Shown piece by piece: positions 27,095 to 34,417 of a DNA stretch of 47,974 nt. The DNA is taken from assembly GCF_025506275.1 (NCBI RefSeq), contig NZ_QYCP01000071.1:1-47974 (forward strand), given 5' to 3'. Origin of the DNA: Brevibacterium permense. GTDB taxonomy: Bacteria > Actinomycetota > Actinomycetes > Actinomycetales > Brevibacteriaceae. Position 1 is the first letter of the stretch. The number at the start of each line of letters is the position of its first letter. Both the position numbers and the translations under genes were made by a program. The notes under the pieces were generated by a model. The model had not been told where the DNA came from. It saw only the letters and a list, made by a program, of their open reading frames with translations, and did no database searches.

Positions 27095-29130
27095 ACGCTT
27101 CGGCCACGGCCCTGCTCGAGGCCTTGGACGAGGAACAGCGCGCCGTCGCCACCCATTTCGATTCACCGGTGATCGTCCTCGCCGGTGCCGGCACCGGTAA
27201 GACCCGCGCCATGACGCACCGGATCGCCTTTGGAATTGCGTCGGATGTTTTCCCTGCCAACCATGTCCTCGCGCTGACATTCACCGCCAAGGCGGCGGGG
27301 GAGATGCGCTCACGCCTACGCGGACTCGGAGTCCCCGCGGTCCAAGCCCGCACGTTCCACTCCGCAGCGCTGCGTCAGCTGCGATTCTTCTGGGACCGGT
27401 TCGCCGAAGGAGACTTTCCGCGGATCATCGAGAACAAGGCGGGCATCATCGGCTCGGTCATGCAGAGCCTCGGGTTGGAGACCAGTCGGGAACTGACCAG
27501 AGACGTCGCGTCGGAGATCGAGTTCGCGGCGTCGTCCCTGCTCGGCGTCGACGACTATGCGACGAAGGCGGCGGCCCGGGACCTCCCCGGTCAGCTGAGC
27601 GTCGACGATATGGTGCGGATCTTCGAAGCCTACGGGGAGGCGAAGACACGGGGACGGCTGCTTGATTTCGATGATGTGCTCCTCGTGCTCTCGGGAGTTC
27701 TGGCCGAGTATCCGGCGATCGCAGCCGAGATCCGCGAACAGTACAGGCACTTCGTCGTCGACGAGTTCCAAGACGTCTCGCCGCTCCAATACGATGTTCT
27801 GTCCCGGTGGCTGGGCCCCCGTGACAATCTCTGCGTCGTCGGCGATCCCGCTCAGACCATCTATACCTTCGCGGGAGCCGATGCGAGCCTGCTCGGTTCG
27901 CTCAGCACGTCGATGCCCGCGGCCAGAACGATCCGCCTGGTGCGCAACTACCGGTCGTCCCAGGCCATCGTGTCCACCGCGAACAATCTGCTGCGACACA
28001 CCTCTCGGACCGCGCTGACCTTGCGGACCGACAACCCGATGGGCCGCCAGCCGCGCATGGTGGAGTATCCGACCGACGAGGCCGAGGCCACCGGGGTCGT
28101 CCAGGCCATCTCGGCAGAGATCCAGGCCGGACGTCGTCCGCGCAACATCGCAGTTCTCTTCCGTACGAACGGACAGAGTCCTTCCTACGAACAGGCGCTG
28201 GCCGCAGCCGGGATTCCCTATGTGCTGCGCGGCGGAGAGCGCTTCTTCGCACGCAAAGAGGTCAAGGAGGCCGTTCTCATGCTCAAGGCCGCACGCGCGA
28301 CCTCGAGCGGACAGCGTCTGACCGAAGCCGTGACAGAGGTTCTCGGCTCTCTCGGCTTCACCCGAGAGCCGCCGACCGCCGGAGCGGGCAGACAGCGTTG
28401 GGAATCGCTCAAAGCCCTCGTCGACCTCGCCGAGGAGCATCAGCACGGTCAGGAACTCCCTGTGCCGATGGAGGTCTTCCTCAGCGACCTGTCGGATCGT
28501 GCCGAGCACCAGTTCGCCCCGGACATCGAAGGCGTCACTCTGGCGTCGTTCCACGCAGCGAAAGGCCTGGAATGGGACAGCGTGCACCTGGTGGGTCTCA
28601 GCGAAGGTCTGCTGCCCATCAGCTATGCTCAGACGCCTCGAGCCATCGCTGAGGAACGCCGCCTGTTCTACGTGGCGCTGACGCGTGCAGGCACAGACCT
28701 GCGGATGAGTTGGTCGCTGGCCCGGTTCGACTCCAAACAGAAACCGAGAAGGTCGTCACGCTTCCTCGCCGAACTCGGCCAGTCCGGACCGACGATGGGA
28801 GATGGCCGCTCAGCGTCGAACTCTGCGGCACTCAACCGCTGCCGCGGGTGCGGGAGGGCATTGGTCTCGCACATCGACCGTGCAGTCGGACGATGTGCGG
28901 ACTGTCCTGCCGACATCGATCTCGAGCTGCTGGATCGTCTGCGCCGCTGGCGTGTGCGCATCGGAATGGAGCAGGGACTGCCGCCGTACCTCGTGCTCAC
29001 GGACACCTCGCTGTCTGTCATCGCGGAAGTCCGTCCCCGCACCCTCGACGAACTTGCGCGGGTCCCCGGCATCGGTGCGACGAAGCTCGAACTCTACGGA
29101 ACTCACCTACTGGGTCTGCTCGGCGACTGA
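27091..29130 (+). CDS. uvrD2: UvrD2-type superfamily 1 DNA helicase
   Basis: A 679-residue helicase with Walker A AGAGTGKT (31-38), DEFQDVSPLQYDVL, QTIYTFAGAD, LASFHAAKGLEWD and FYVALTRAG. The C-terminus has the UvrD2-specific tetracysteine module (Cys584, Cys587, Cys602, Cys605) and an HRDC domain (about 610-679). In mycobacteria UvrD2 is an essential 3'-5' helicase. The start at 27091 overlaps the nudC stop by 4 nt; the open frame upstream is antisense-like shadow. Its last 24 nt overlap the convergent ThiF-like gene. Confidence 0.92.
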   Translation: MNASATALLEALDEEQRAVATHFDSPVIVLAGAGTGKTRAMTHRIAFGIASDVFPANHVLALTFTAKAAGEMRSRLRGLGVPAVQARTFHSAALRQLRFFWDRFAEGDFPRIIENKAGIIGSVMQSLGLETSRELTRDVASEIEFAASSLLGVDDYATKAAARDLPGQLSVDDMVRIFEAYGEAKTRGRLLDFDDVLLVLSGVLAEYPAIAAEIREQYRHFVVDEFQDVSPLQYDVLSRWLGPRDNLCVVGDPAQTIYTFAGADASLLGSLSTSMPAARTIRLVRNYRSSQAIVSTANNLLRHTSRTALTLRTDNPMGRQPRMVEYPTDEAEATGVVQAISAEIQAGRRPRNIAVLFRTNGQSPSYEQALAAAGIPYVLRGGERFFARKEVKEAVLMLKAARATSSGQRLTEAVTEVLGSLGFTREPPTAGAGRQRWESLKALVDLAEEHQHGQELPVPMEVFLSDLSDRAEHQFAPDIEGVTLASFHAAKGLEWDSVHLVGLSEGLLPISYAQTPRAIAEERRLFYVALTRAGTDLRMSWSLARFDSKQKPRRSSRFLAELGQSGPTMGDGRSASNSAALNRCRGCGRALVSHIDRAVGRCADCPADIDLELLDRLRRWRVRIGMEQGLPPYLVLTDTSLSVIAEVRPRTLDELARVPGIGATKLELYGTHLLGLLGD

Positions 29131-30009
29131 CCCGAATTCCGGGACCGGAGTGCGACACCGGCAGCGATCGTGGAAGGTCATTCCGCTATCCGTGACCTCG
29201 CCGGCATCCAAGCTGACCATGCGTCGGATCGGTGGTGTTTCGGGGCGCAGCAGCGCCTGACGAAGCATCTGAATAACATGAGCCGAACCGAGGATGCGTG
29301 CGGCGGGATCGCTCAGGCTCTCACGCTCCGGCAGGGCACGCAGACGCGGATGCTGATCGAGCCAACCGGCATCGCTGTCCTTCCGATGCAGGCAGGAACA
29401 CACAGAGCACGGTGTCGAACCGGGCCGGATGAGTCCCGTGATCTCCACAGACTGCTCACCGAGGACGACCTGACAGTGGTCGACTTCGCTATCACTGAGC
29501 CACATGGCGGAATTGAGATCCGGAACCAGGTGAGAACTCGTGACCACCACCGGTGAAGCCATGAGATCGAGCTCCTCGACACGGCGAGCCGCGGCGACGG
29601 CGAATCCGAGAGCCGCCAGCTGCCCTTCGACATGGGAGCGCAATGGACCCGTGACCAGCACAGGCCGGGACCCGAGGACCTGAGAGACCCGATCCGGCGA
29701 CAGATTGAATATGCGCGCCGCGGCGAAAACCGGGGACCCCTTCGGCACGGTGCCGCCGTCCGCGTCGGCCGGAATGAGGACACCCGCCTCGCCGAGGAGG
29801 GTGATGAGAGAGCCCGCCCTGCTGAGGTCGACCCCGAGTTCCTGAGCACGTGAATAGAACTGAGCCGAGCCGATGCCGAGACGGAGATCTTCGATGAGAC
29901 TGGCGTCACCGAACAGCAGCCCATCGATGAGCACAGGATCATCGGCGCCGAACTGGATGCACGAGGACGATCGCCATGTGATGGGAACACTCGGAAAGAT
30001 TCTGAACAT
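29107..30009 (-). CDS. RRE/ThiF-like TOMM cyclodehydratase-type protein (Rv3196-like)
   Basis: The 300-residue product has an N-terminal winged-helix resembling a RiPP recognition element (FGADDPVLIDGLLFG..., 20-95). A degraded Rossmann/E1-like core (PVLVTGPLRSHVEGQLAALGFAVA near 115-140) follows, and then cysteine pairs CSVCSC (near 220) and CRCR (near 285) that could bind zinc. This is the layout of the orphan leader-binding proteins called cyclodehydratase in mycobacteria. There is no ATP-binding YcaO gene here, so peptide modification is unproven. The ATG at 30009 has GAAGGGG upstream; the longer frame to 30231 crosses the DnaA-box region. Confidence 0.66.
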   Translation of the reverse strand: MFRIFPSVPITWRSSSCIQFGADDPVLIDGLLFGDASLIEDLRLGIGSAQFYSRAQELGVDLSRAGSLITLLGEAGVLIPADADGGTVPKGSPVFAAARIFNLSPDRVSQVLGSRPVLVTGPLRSHVEGQLAALGFAVAAARRVEELDLMASPVVVTSSHLVPDLNSAMWLSDSEVDHCQVVLGEQSVEITGLIRPGSTPCSVCSCLHRKDSDAGWLDQHPRLRALPERESLSDPAARILGSAHVIQMLRQALLRPETPPIRRMVSLDAGEVTDSGMTFHDRCRCRTPVPEFGSVAEQTQ

Positions 30010-30579
30010 CTCGGCCCCTTCGCCTCGCCATCGTGGAGACTTCCACAGTAGTGAACGAGAGACAGAATGGCCACGGCAGGATAGGAGTTGTGGATAACCC
30101 TGTGGAAAAACGGCTGAGGACAGGCCTGGAAGCGCGTCCCGGCATGCCCTCAGCCGCATAGTGCCCCAGGCGCTCGCGAGGACTCGTGCGGCTTCCCCTT
30201 CCGCACGCATCCTCGGGTTTTCCGGGGTCAAGCATAGAACTTATTCCGCAAAAGCCTCCGCGTCAATGCACCGTCATGCACAGACACGTCAACAGCCTGT
30301 GGATAACCTGTGGGAATCGCCGTGGAGTCTGTGGAGGAAAGGTGCCTTGAGTGACGGTATGGCTGTTGATAAACACGCTCCCGGGTCGGATCAGCTCCCG
30401 TTCTGCGGGGACTGCGATCACCTAGGCGGCTGTGGACGGGGGATCTGCCGCCGAAATTTCAGCAGACTCAGCAAACTCACAAACTCCGAAGGCTGTTCGT
30501 CTTCAGAACCGCTTCAGGGACGCCGCCACGGTTCCAGTGACGCTGTCACCGCGTCAGTGCGGTTTCCTATGATGGACCG
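30010..30579. promoter_or_regulatory. 570-bp intergenic region with a DnaA-box cluster
   Basis: Two exact TGTGGATAA boxes (30089-30097, 30298-30306) are accompanied by near matches TGTGGAAAA (30101-30109), TGTGGGAAT (30309-30317) and TGTTGATAA (30364-30372), all in one orientation. The region separates the divergent ThiF-like and DUF45 protease genes. It also contains a doubtful open frame (30359-30583) with five cysteines in 16 residues, whose stop overlaps the next start. Confidence 0.5.
30568..30573 (+). promoter_or_regulatory. -10 element of the DUF45 protease gene; leaderless GTG start
   Basis: TATGAT is followed by GGACCG and the GTG at 30580. Confidence 0.5.
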
Positions 30580-31131
30580 GTGAGCAGAGCGCAGCGGTGG
30601 AGTGAAGAAGAGGTGCTGCGGGCGATCGCCCGGGGAGAGATAGAAGTGCGTCGATCGGCGCGGCGGAAGAAGACCGTCGCCGTGTCGAAGGAGGTCGAGA
30701 CCTACGTGTTGCGCACTCCCGTTCGCTACAGCGTGGAGCGCAACATCCGTTCGCTGACGGATCTGTTCAATCGCCTCTCCGCCCGTGATCATTCGTCGGA
30801 TGCCGATCTCGCCGAGTTGGCTGAGGAGATGAGCCGTCGCTTCTTCGGCAGCAGGCTGCGACCGACGTCGATCCGCTGGGTGACGAATCAGAATGTCAGC
30901 AGGTGGGCGTCAACCACGACGTCGACGGGTGACATCCGCGTCTCTCATCGCCTGCAGGCCGTGCCGCGCTGGGTGCTGGAGACGGTCGTCGTCCATGAAC
31001 TCGTCCATCTCCAGATCGGTCCGCACTCGAAGGAATTCCATGCATTGGCCGATCGCCATCCGCGGCAGTCCGACGCAAAACTCTACCTCGAAGGATTCAG
31101 CGACGGGGAGCGATTCAGGCGCGGGAGCTGA
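30580..31131 (+). CDS. YgjP/DUF45-type (M48-like) metallopeptidase
   Basis: A 183-residue zincin with His139-Glu140-Leu-Val-His143 followed by His149 and Phe153 (HELVH...HSKEF), the active-site pattern of the YgjP/DUF45 and SprT-like families. The N-terminal half (VRRSARRKKTVAVSKEVETYVLRTPV) matches the beta-rich start of these proteins. The physiological substrate is unknown. A GTG start is used. The 3' end overlaps the convergent Nudix gene by 17 bp. Confidence 0.84.
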   Translation: MSRAQRWSEEEVLRAIARGEIEVRRSARRKKTVAVSKEVETYVLRTPVRYSVERNIRSLTDLFNRLSARDHSSDADLAELAEEMSRRFFGSRLRPTSIRWVTNQNVSRWASTTTSTGDIRVSHRLQAVPRWVLETVVVHELVHLQIGPHSKEFHALADRHPRQSDAKLYLEGFSDGERFRRGS

Positions 31132-31669
31132 GCGCTGACACTGCAGAGCGGAAGAGGCCCGGCAGCCGGTCCGGCAGGTCGGGCATGAGGTCATCGGGCA
31201 ATCGGTCCAGAGGAAACCATGCGACATCGAAGGACTCGTTCGACACATTCGGCGAATCGTCAGTCGAAGCCTGGGCTGCGAAGACGACGTCGAAGTGTCG
31301 GGTGCAGGTCCCGAATGCGGCCGAGAGGTCATGCACATGCAAGTCGATGGGATCTGCAGTTACTCGCGTGAGAGGGCGCAGACCGCTTTCCTCTTCGGCC
31401 TCTCTGCGAGCGGCATCATGGAGCGAAGCGTCGGCAGATTCGAGGTGTCCGCCGAACTGACCCCACAGGCCGGCCTTCCGGTGGTGGTTGAGCAGAACCG
31501 CCTCGGTGACCGGATCGATGACCAGACAGCTGGCTGTGAGGTGGTGCTCACCCCCGGAGCGGTGCAGGGAATCGACGCCCTGCCGGTGGAAGAGCTCCGC
31601 GAAGGATTCGGAGAATGAGTTCCGCGGTCCGCGCTCGACTTCCTGCCGGGCGGTTTCGAGATCGATCAT
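31115..31669 (-). CDS. Nudix hydrolase
   Basis: A 184-residue Nudix protein. Its box (residues 73-97, GGHLESAD...REAEEESGL) belongs to the variant with an Asp at the first acidic position and one extra residue before the catalytic REAxEE. It hydrolyses a nucleoside diphosphate linked to another moiety; the substrate cannot be read from sequence. The ATG directly abuts the stop of the DUF2342 gene (TGA then ATG), so it is translated from that message. Confidence 0.86.
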   Translation of the reverse strand: MIDLETARQEVERGPRNSFSESFAELFHRQGVDSLHRSGGEHHLTASCLVIDPVTEAVLLNHHRKAGLWGQFGGHLESADASLHDAARREAEEESGLRPLTRVTADPIDLHVHDLSAAFGTCTRHFDVVFAAQASTDDSPNVSNESFDVAWFPLDRLPDDLMPDLPDRLPGLFRSAVSALSSRA

Positions 31670-33106
31670 TCAGCGATCGTCGCGATCGTCCGAGCTGTCA
31701 TCGTCGGGGCTGCTGTCGTCGGTCGGCGCAGTGTCGTTGCGATCCGTTTCCTCGGATTCAGTTTTCGCATCGCTGCCTCCGGCGCCCTCGAGGCCCTCGG
31801 CGAGGATGCGTGACAGGGCCTCATCGATGCTCGATTCATTGGTCCATTCGGCTTGACGTCGCTCGGAATAACCCAGCGGGTCGTCCAGATCCTGCGTGGT
31901 CGGCAGCAGATCCGGATGGGAGAACACGCGATCGCGGGCTTCGGCGCCGCCCTGCGTCTCGAGGTACGCGAAGAGCGCGGCAGCATCGCGGAGGCGACGG
32001 GGGTTGAATTCGAGGCCCACAAGGGTTGAGAAAGTCTTCTCCGCTGGTCCGGCAGTTGCCCGCCGACGGCGCAGTGCTTCGCGGATCTGATCGCGACCTG
32101 GCAGATGCTTGCACGCCTCATAGACGACAACGTCGACCCACCCGGCGATGACGGCGAGGAGGTTCTCCAATGACGCCAGCGCCTTCTTCTGATCGTCTGT
32201 CGTCGGCGGATTGAACAGTCCCTGGCGGATATTGTCGCTGAGGTCGGAGATGTTCGACGGATCGATGTTCGACGCCATGTCCTCGATCTGCGAGGTGTCG
32301 ACCTTGAGTCCCTGCGCATAACGAGTCAGGGCAGTCTCGACCTGGGCGCTCAGCCACGGGGCGCGCTCGAACAGAGCCAGGTGGGCGAGCTCCTGAGCCG
32401 CGAGGTAGATGCGGACCTCGGAGACGTCGACGTCGATTTCGGAAGCGAATGTCTCGACGTTCTTCTCGATGACCACGGCAGTGTCGTGGGGGAGCAGCGG
32501 GAGTCCCACCTCGGTGCCGGTGAGGACGCTTTCGGACAGCGCGCCGACGGCCTGTCCGATCTGCATGGCGAACATCGAATCGCTCATCGATCCGAACATC
32601 GACGATGCGCCTGCGAGGATGCCCTTCATCTCGGCCGGGACCTGGGACTCGAGCGTGTCCGTCAGGGCCGTGGACATGTTCTCCTTGATGGGGAGCACGA
32701 ACTTCTGCCAGCCGGGCATCGTCTCCTTGACCCAGTCGGCTCGGCGCAGCGGACGGGCGGAGCGGTTGGCGACGGAGAAGTCGGTGGCCTCGGCGAGCCA
32801 GAGCTCGGCCAGACGGAACGCATCGGTCGTCGCCCGCTCGGCGTCCTCGGACACAGAGGGGTCGGGAGTCGGAACGGCCTTCTGAGCGATCGACACTGCC
32901 TGGGCCTGCGAATCGGCACCCTGTCCGAAGAGCCCCTGCATCTGATTCATGATCGTGGACATCATCGCCGGATCGATCGAGAAGCCCTGCGGTATGCCCG
33001 AACTGTTCTTGTCGTCTCCCTGACCGGATCCGGGACCATTGGCACCGAAGAGCATTCCGAAGATCTGCTCGAACGGATTCTGCTCGTTGTTGTTGTCATC
33101 GGTCAT
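31670..33106 (-). CDS. DUF2342 zinc-dependent metalloprotease-family protein (Rv3195-like)
   Basis: A 478-residue protein matching the actinobacterial DUF2342 family. A Gly/Pro/Gln-rich N-terminus (about 1-60) precedes the conserved RADWVKETMPGWQKFV (near 124-140), LPLLPHDTAVV, and LAAQELAHLALFERAPWL (near 228-246). That last segment carries the family's helix with His, though not a standard HExxH. The C-terminus is acidic and low-complexity. Sometimes labelled coenzyme F420-associated, its role is unknown. Divergent from the Lon-like protease and coupled to the Nudix gene. Confidence 0.82.
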   Translation of the reverse strand: MTDDNNNEQNPFEQIFGMLFGANGPGSGQGDDKNSSGIPQGFSIDPAMMSTIMNQMQGLFGQGADSQAQAVSIAQKAVPTPDPSVSEDAERATTDAFRLAELWLAEATDFSVANRSARPLRRADWVKETMPGWQKFVLPIKENMSTALTDTLESQVPAEMKGILAGASSMFGSMSDSMFAMQIGQAVGALSESVLTGTEVGLPLLPHDTAVVIEKNVETFASEIDVDVSEVRIYLAAQELAHLALFERAPWLSAQVETALTRYAQGLKVDTSQIEDMASNIDPSNISDLSDNIRQGLFNPPTTDDQKKALASLENLLAVIAGWVDVVVYEACKHLPGRDQIREALRRRRATAGPAEKTFSTLVGLEFNPRRLRDAAALFAYLETQGGAEARDRVFSHPDLLPTTQDLDDPLGYSERRQAEWTNESSIDEALSRILAEGLEGAGGSDAKTESEETDRNDTAPTDDSSPDDDSSDDRDDR

Positions 33107-33244
33107 TGTTCTACAGCCCCCAAGAATCGGTTTGACATCAACGTTAACGGTTCCGAATGTGCGAAGCTTCCCAATTCCTGGAGGTTTCGCAGGATGTTCG
33201 CACCGGGCGAAAGGAGTCTGTGAAACGGACGCTGAGGTTTCAAC

Positions 33245-33250
33245 TAGACT
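33245..33250 (+). promoter_or_regulatory. -10 element of the Lon-like protease operon
   Basis: TAGACT predicts a start near 33257 and a 20-nt leader carrying GAAAGGA (33267-33273) before the ATG at 33278. Confidence 0.45.
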
Positions 33251-33277
33251 GGTGGGGCGGTCCAGCGAAAGGATTAC

Positions 33278-34417
33278 ATGACAGAGAATGCCCCTCGGGC
33301 CGTGCCGGCGTCACCGGCACCGACACGCGGCACCAGACGACGACGGACTTCACGTCTGGCCACGACCTCGGGCGTCCTCACCTACGTCTTCATCGCGCTG
33401 GCCGTGCTTCTGCCGGTTCCGTACATGCTTCAGCTGCCGGGACCGGTTTTCAACACCCTCGGCGACTACCAGGGCGACCCCATGATCAGCGTCTCCGGAG
33501 CCAAGACCTATCCGACTGCAGGCCGCATCGACATGCTCACCGTCGCCGTCAGCGGCGGACCCGGTCGCGACATCTTTGCCTCTCAGGCACTCGGCGCGCT
33601 CATCAACGGCGAACAGACCGTCGTCCCCACGGAGGCGTACTACCCGCTGGACACCACTCGCGAGGACGTGACCGAATCGAATGCGGTCGAGATGTCCTCG
33701 AGCCAGGATGTCGCCATCGCCGCCGCCATGGGCCAGATGGACAAGTCGTACTCCGTGCATCTGTCGGTCGATGACGTCGTCGCCGATGCTCCGGCTCAGG
33801 GCAAGCTGCGCAAGGGAGACCGACTCATGTCGGTCAACGGCAAGAAGCTCGATTCCGATCCCCAGGCCGCGCAGATCATGAGCAGGACAGTGCAGGGGAC
33901 GGACTCCGTCGAGCTCGGCATCGAGCGCGACGGGAAATCGAAGACGATCTCCCTGACCCCCGCGAAGGTCGACGACCGCAAGGCGATCGGCATCACGATG
34001 AAGCAGGACTTCGAGTTCCCCGTCGACGTGAAGTTCAACGTCGACGGCGTCGGCGGTCCCTCAGCCGGGACGATGTTCGCTCTGGCCATCATCGATGAAC
34101 TCACCCCCGGTGCGATGACAGGCGGCAAGCATGTGGCGGGCACGGGAGAGATCACCCCTGACGGAACGGTCGGCCCGATCGGCGGTGCTCGCCAGAAAGT
34201 GGCCGCCGCCACCGAGAAGGGAGCGACGCTGTTCCTGTCGCCCGCCGACAACTGTGCGGAGGTCATGGCCGCCGCAGACCAATCCAAGATCACGGTGGCG
34301 CGCATCGACACGCTCGATGACGCGCAGACCACCGTGGAGCAGTACGCCGCCGGCAACACTTCGGACCTACCGAAATGTTTCGCCGATGGTGCCGACAACA
34401 ATGAGAAAGGGCAGTAG
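33278..34417 (+). CDS. Membrane-anchored PDZ/Lon-like (S16) serine protease, YlbL family
   Basis: A basic N-terminus and one membrane helix (about 29-50, ending PGPVFNTLG) lead to an extracellular PDZ domain (about 155-230, APAQGKLRKGDRLMSVNGKK). A Lon-type proteolytic domain with Ser262 (GGPSAGT) and Lys307 (GGARQKV) as catalytic dyad follows. Length 379 is normal for YlbL/Rv3194c. It should cleave cell-surface or secreted proteins. The stop TAG shares one base with the GTG of the UPF0182 gene, suggesting coupled production. Confidence 0.9.
   Translation: MTENAPRAVPASPAPTRGTRRRRTSRLATTSGVLTYVFIALAVLLPVPYMLQLPGPVFNTLGDYQGDPMISVSGAKTYPTAGRIDMLTVAVSGGPGRDIFASQALGALINGEQTVVPTEAYYPLDTTREDVTESNAVEMSSSQDVAIAAAMGQMDKSYSVHLSVDDVVADAPAQGKLRKGDRLMSVNGKKLDSDPQAAQIMSRTVQGTDSVELGIERDGKSKTISLTPAKVDDRKAIGITMKQDFEFPVDVKFNVDGVGGPSAGTMFALAIIDELTPGAMTGGKHVAGTGEITPDGTVGPIGGARQKVAAATEKGATLFLSPADNCAEVMAAADQSKITVARIDTLDDAQTTVEQYAAGNTSDLPKCFADGADNNEKGQ

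Noticed and set aside
30010..30579. Replication origin
   Set aside because: DnaA boxes are present, but there is no dnaA or dnaN gene and no AT-rich unwinding region.
30010..30583. whiB7 gene expected near uvrD2 by mycobacterial synteny
   Set aside because: A C-x2-C-x5-C pattern exists in one frame, but the upstream Cys and the G(V/I)WGG turn of WhiB proteins are missing, so it is not WhiB.
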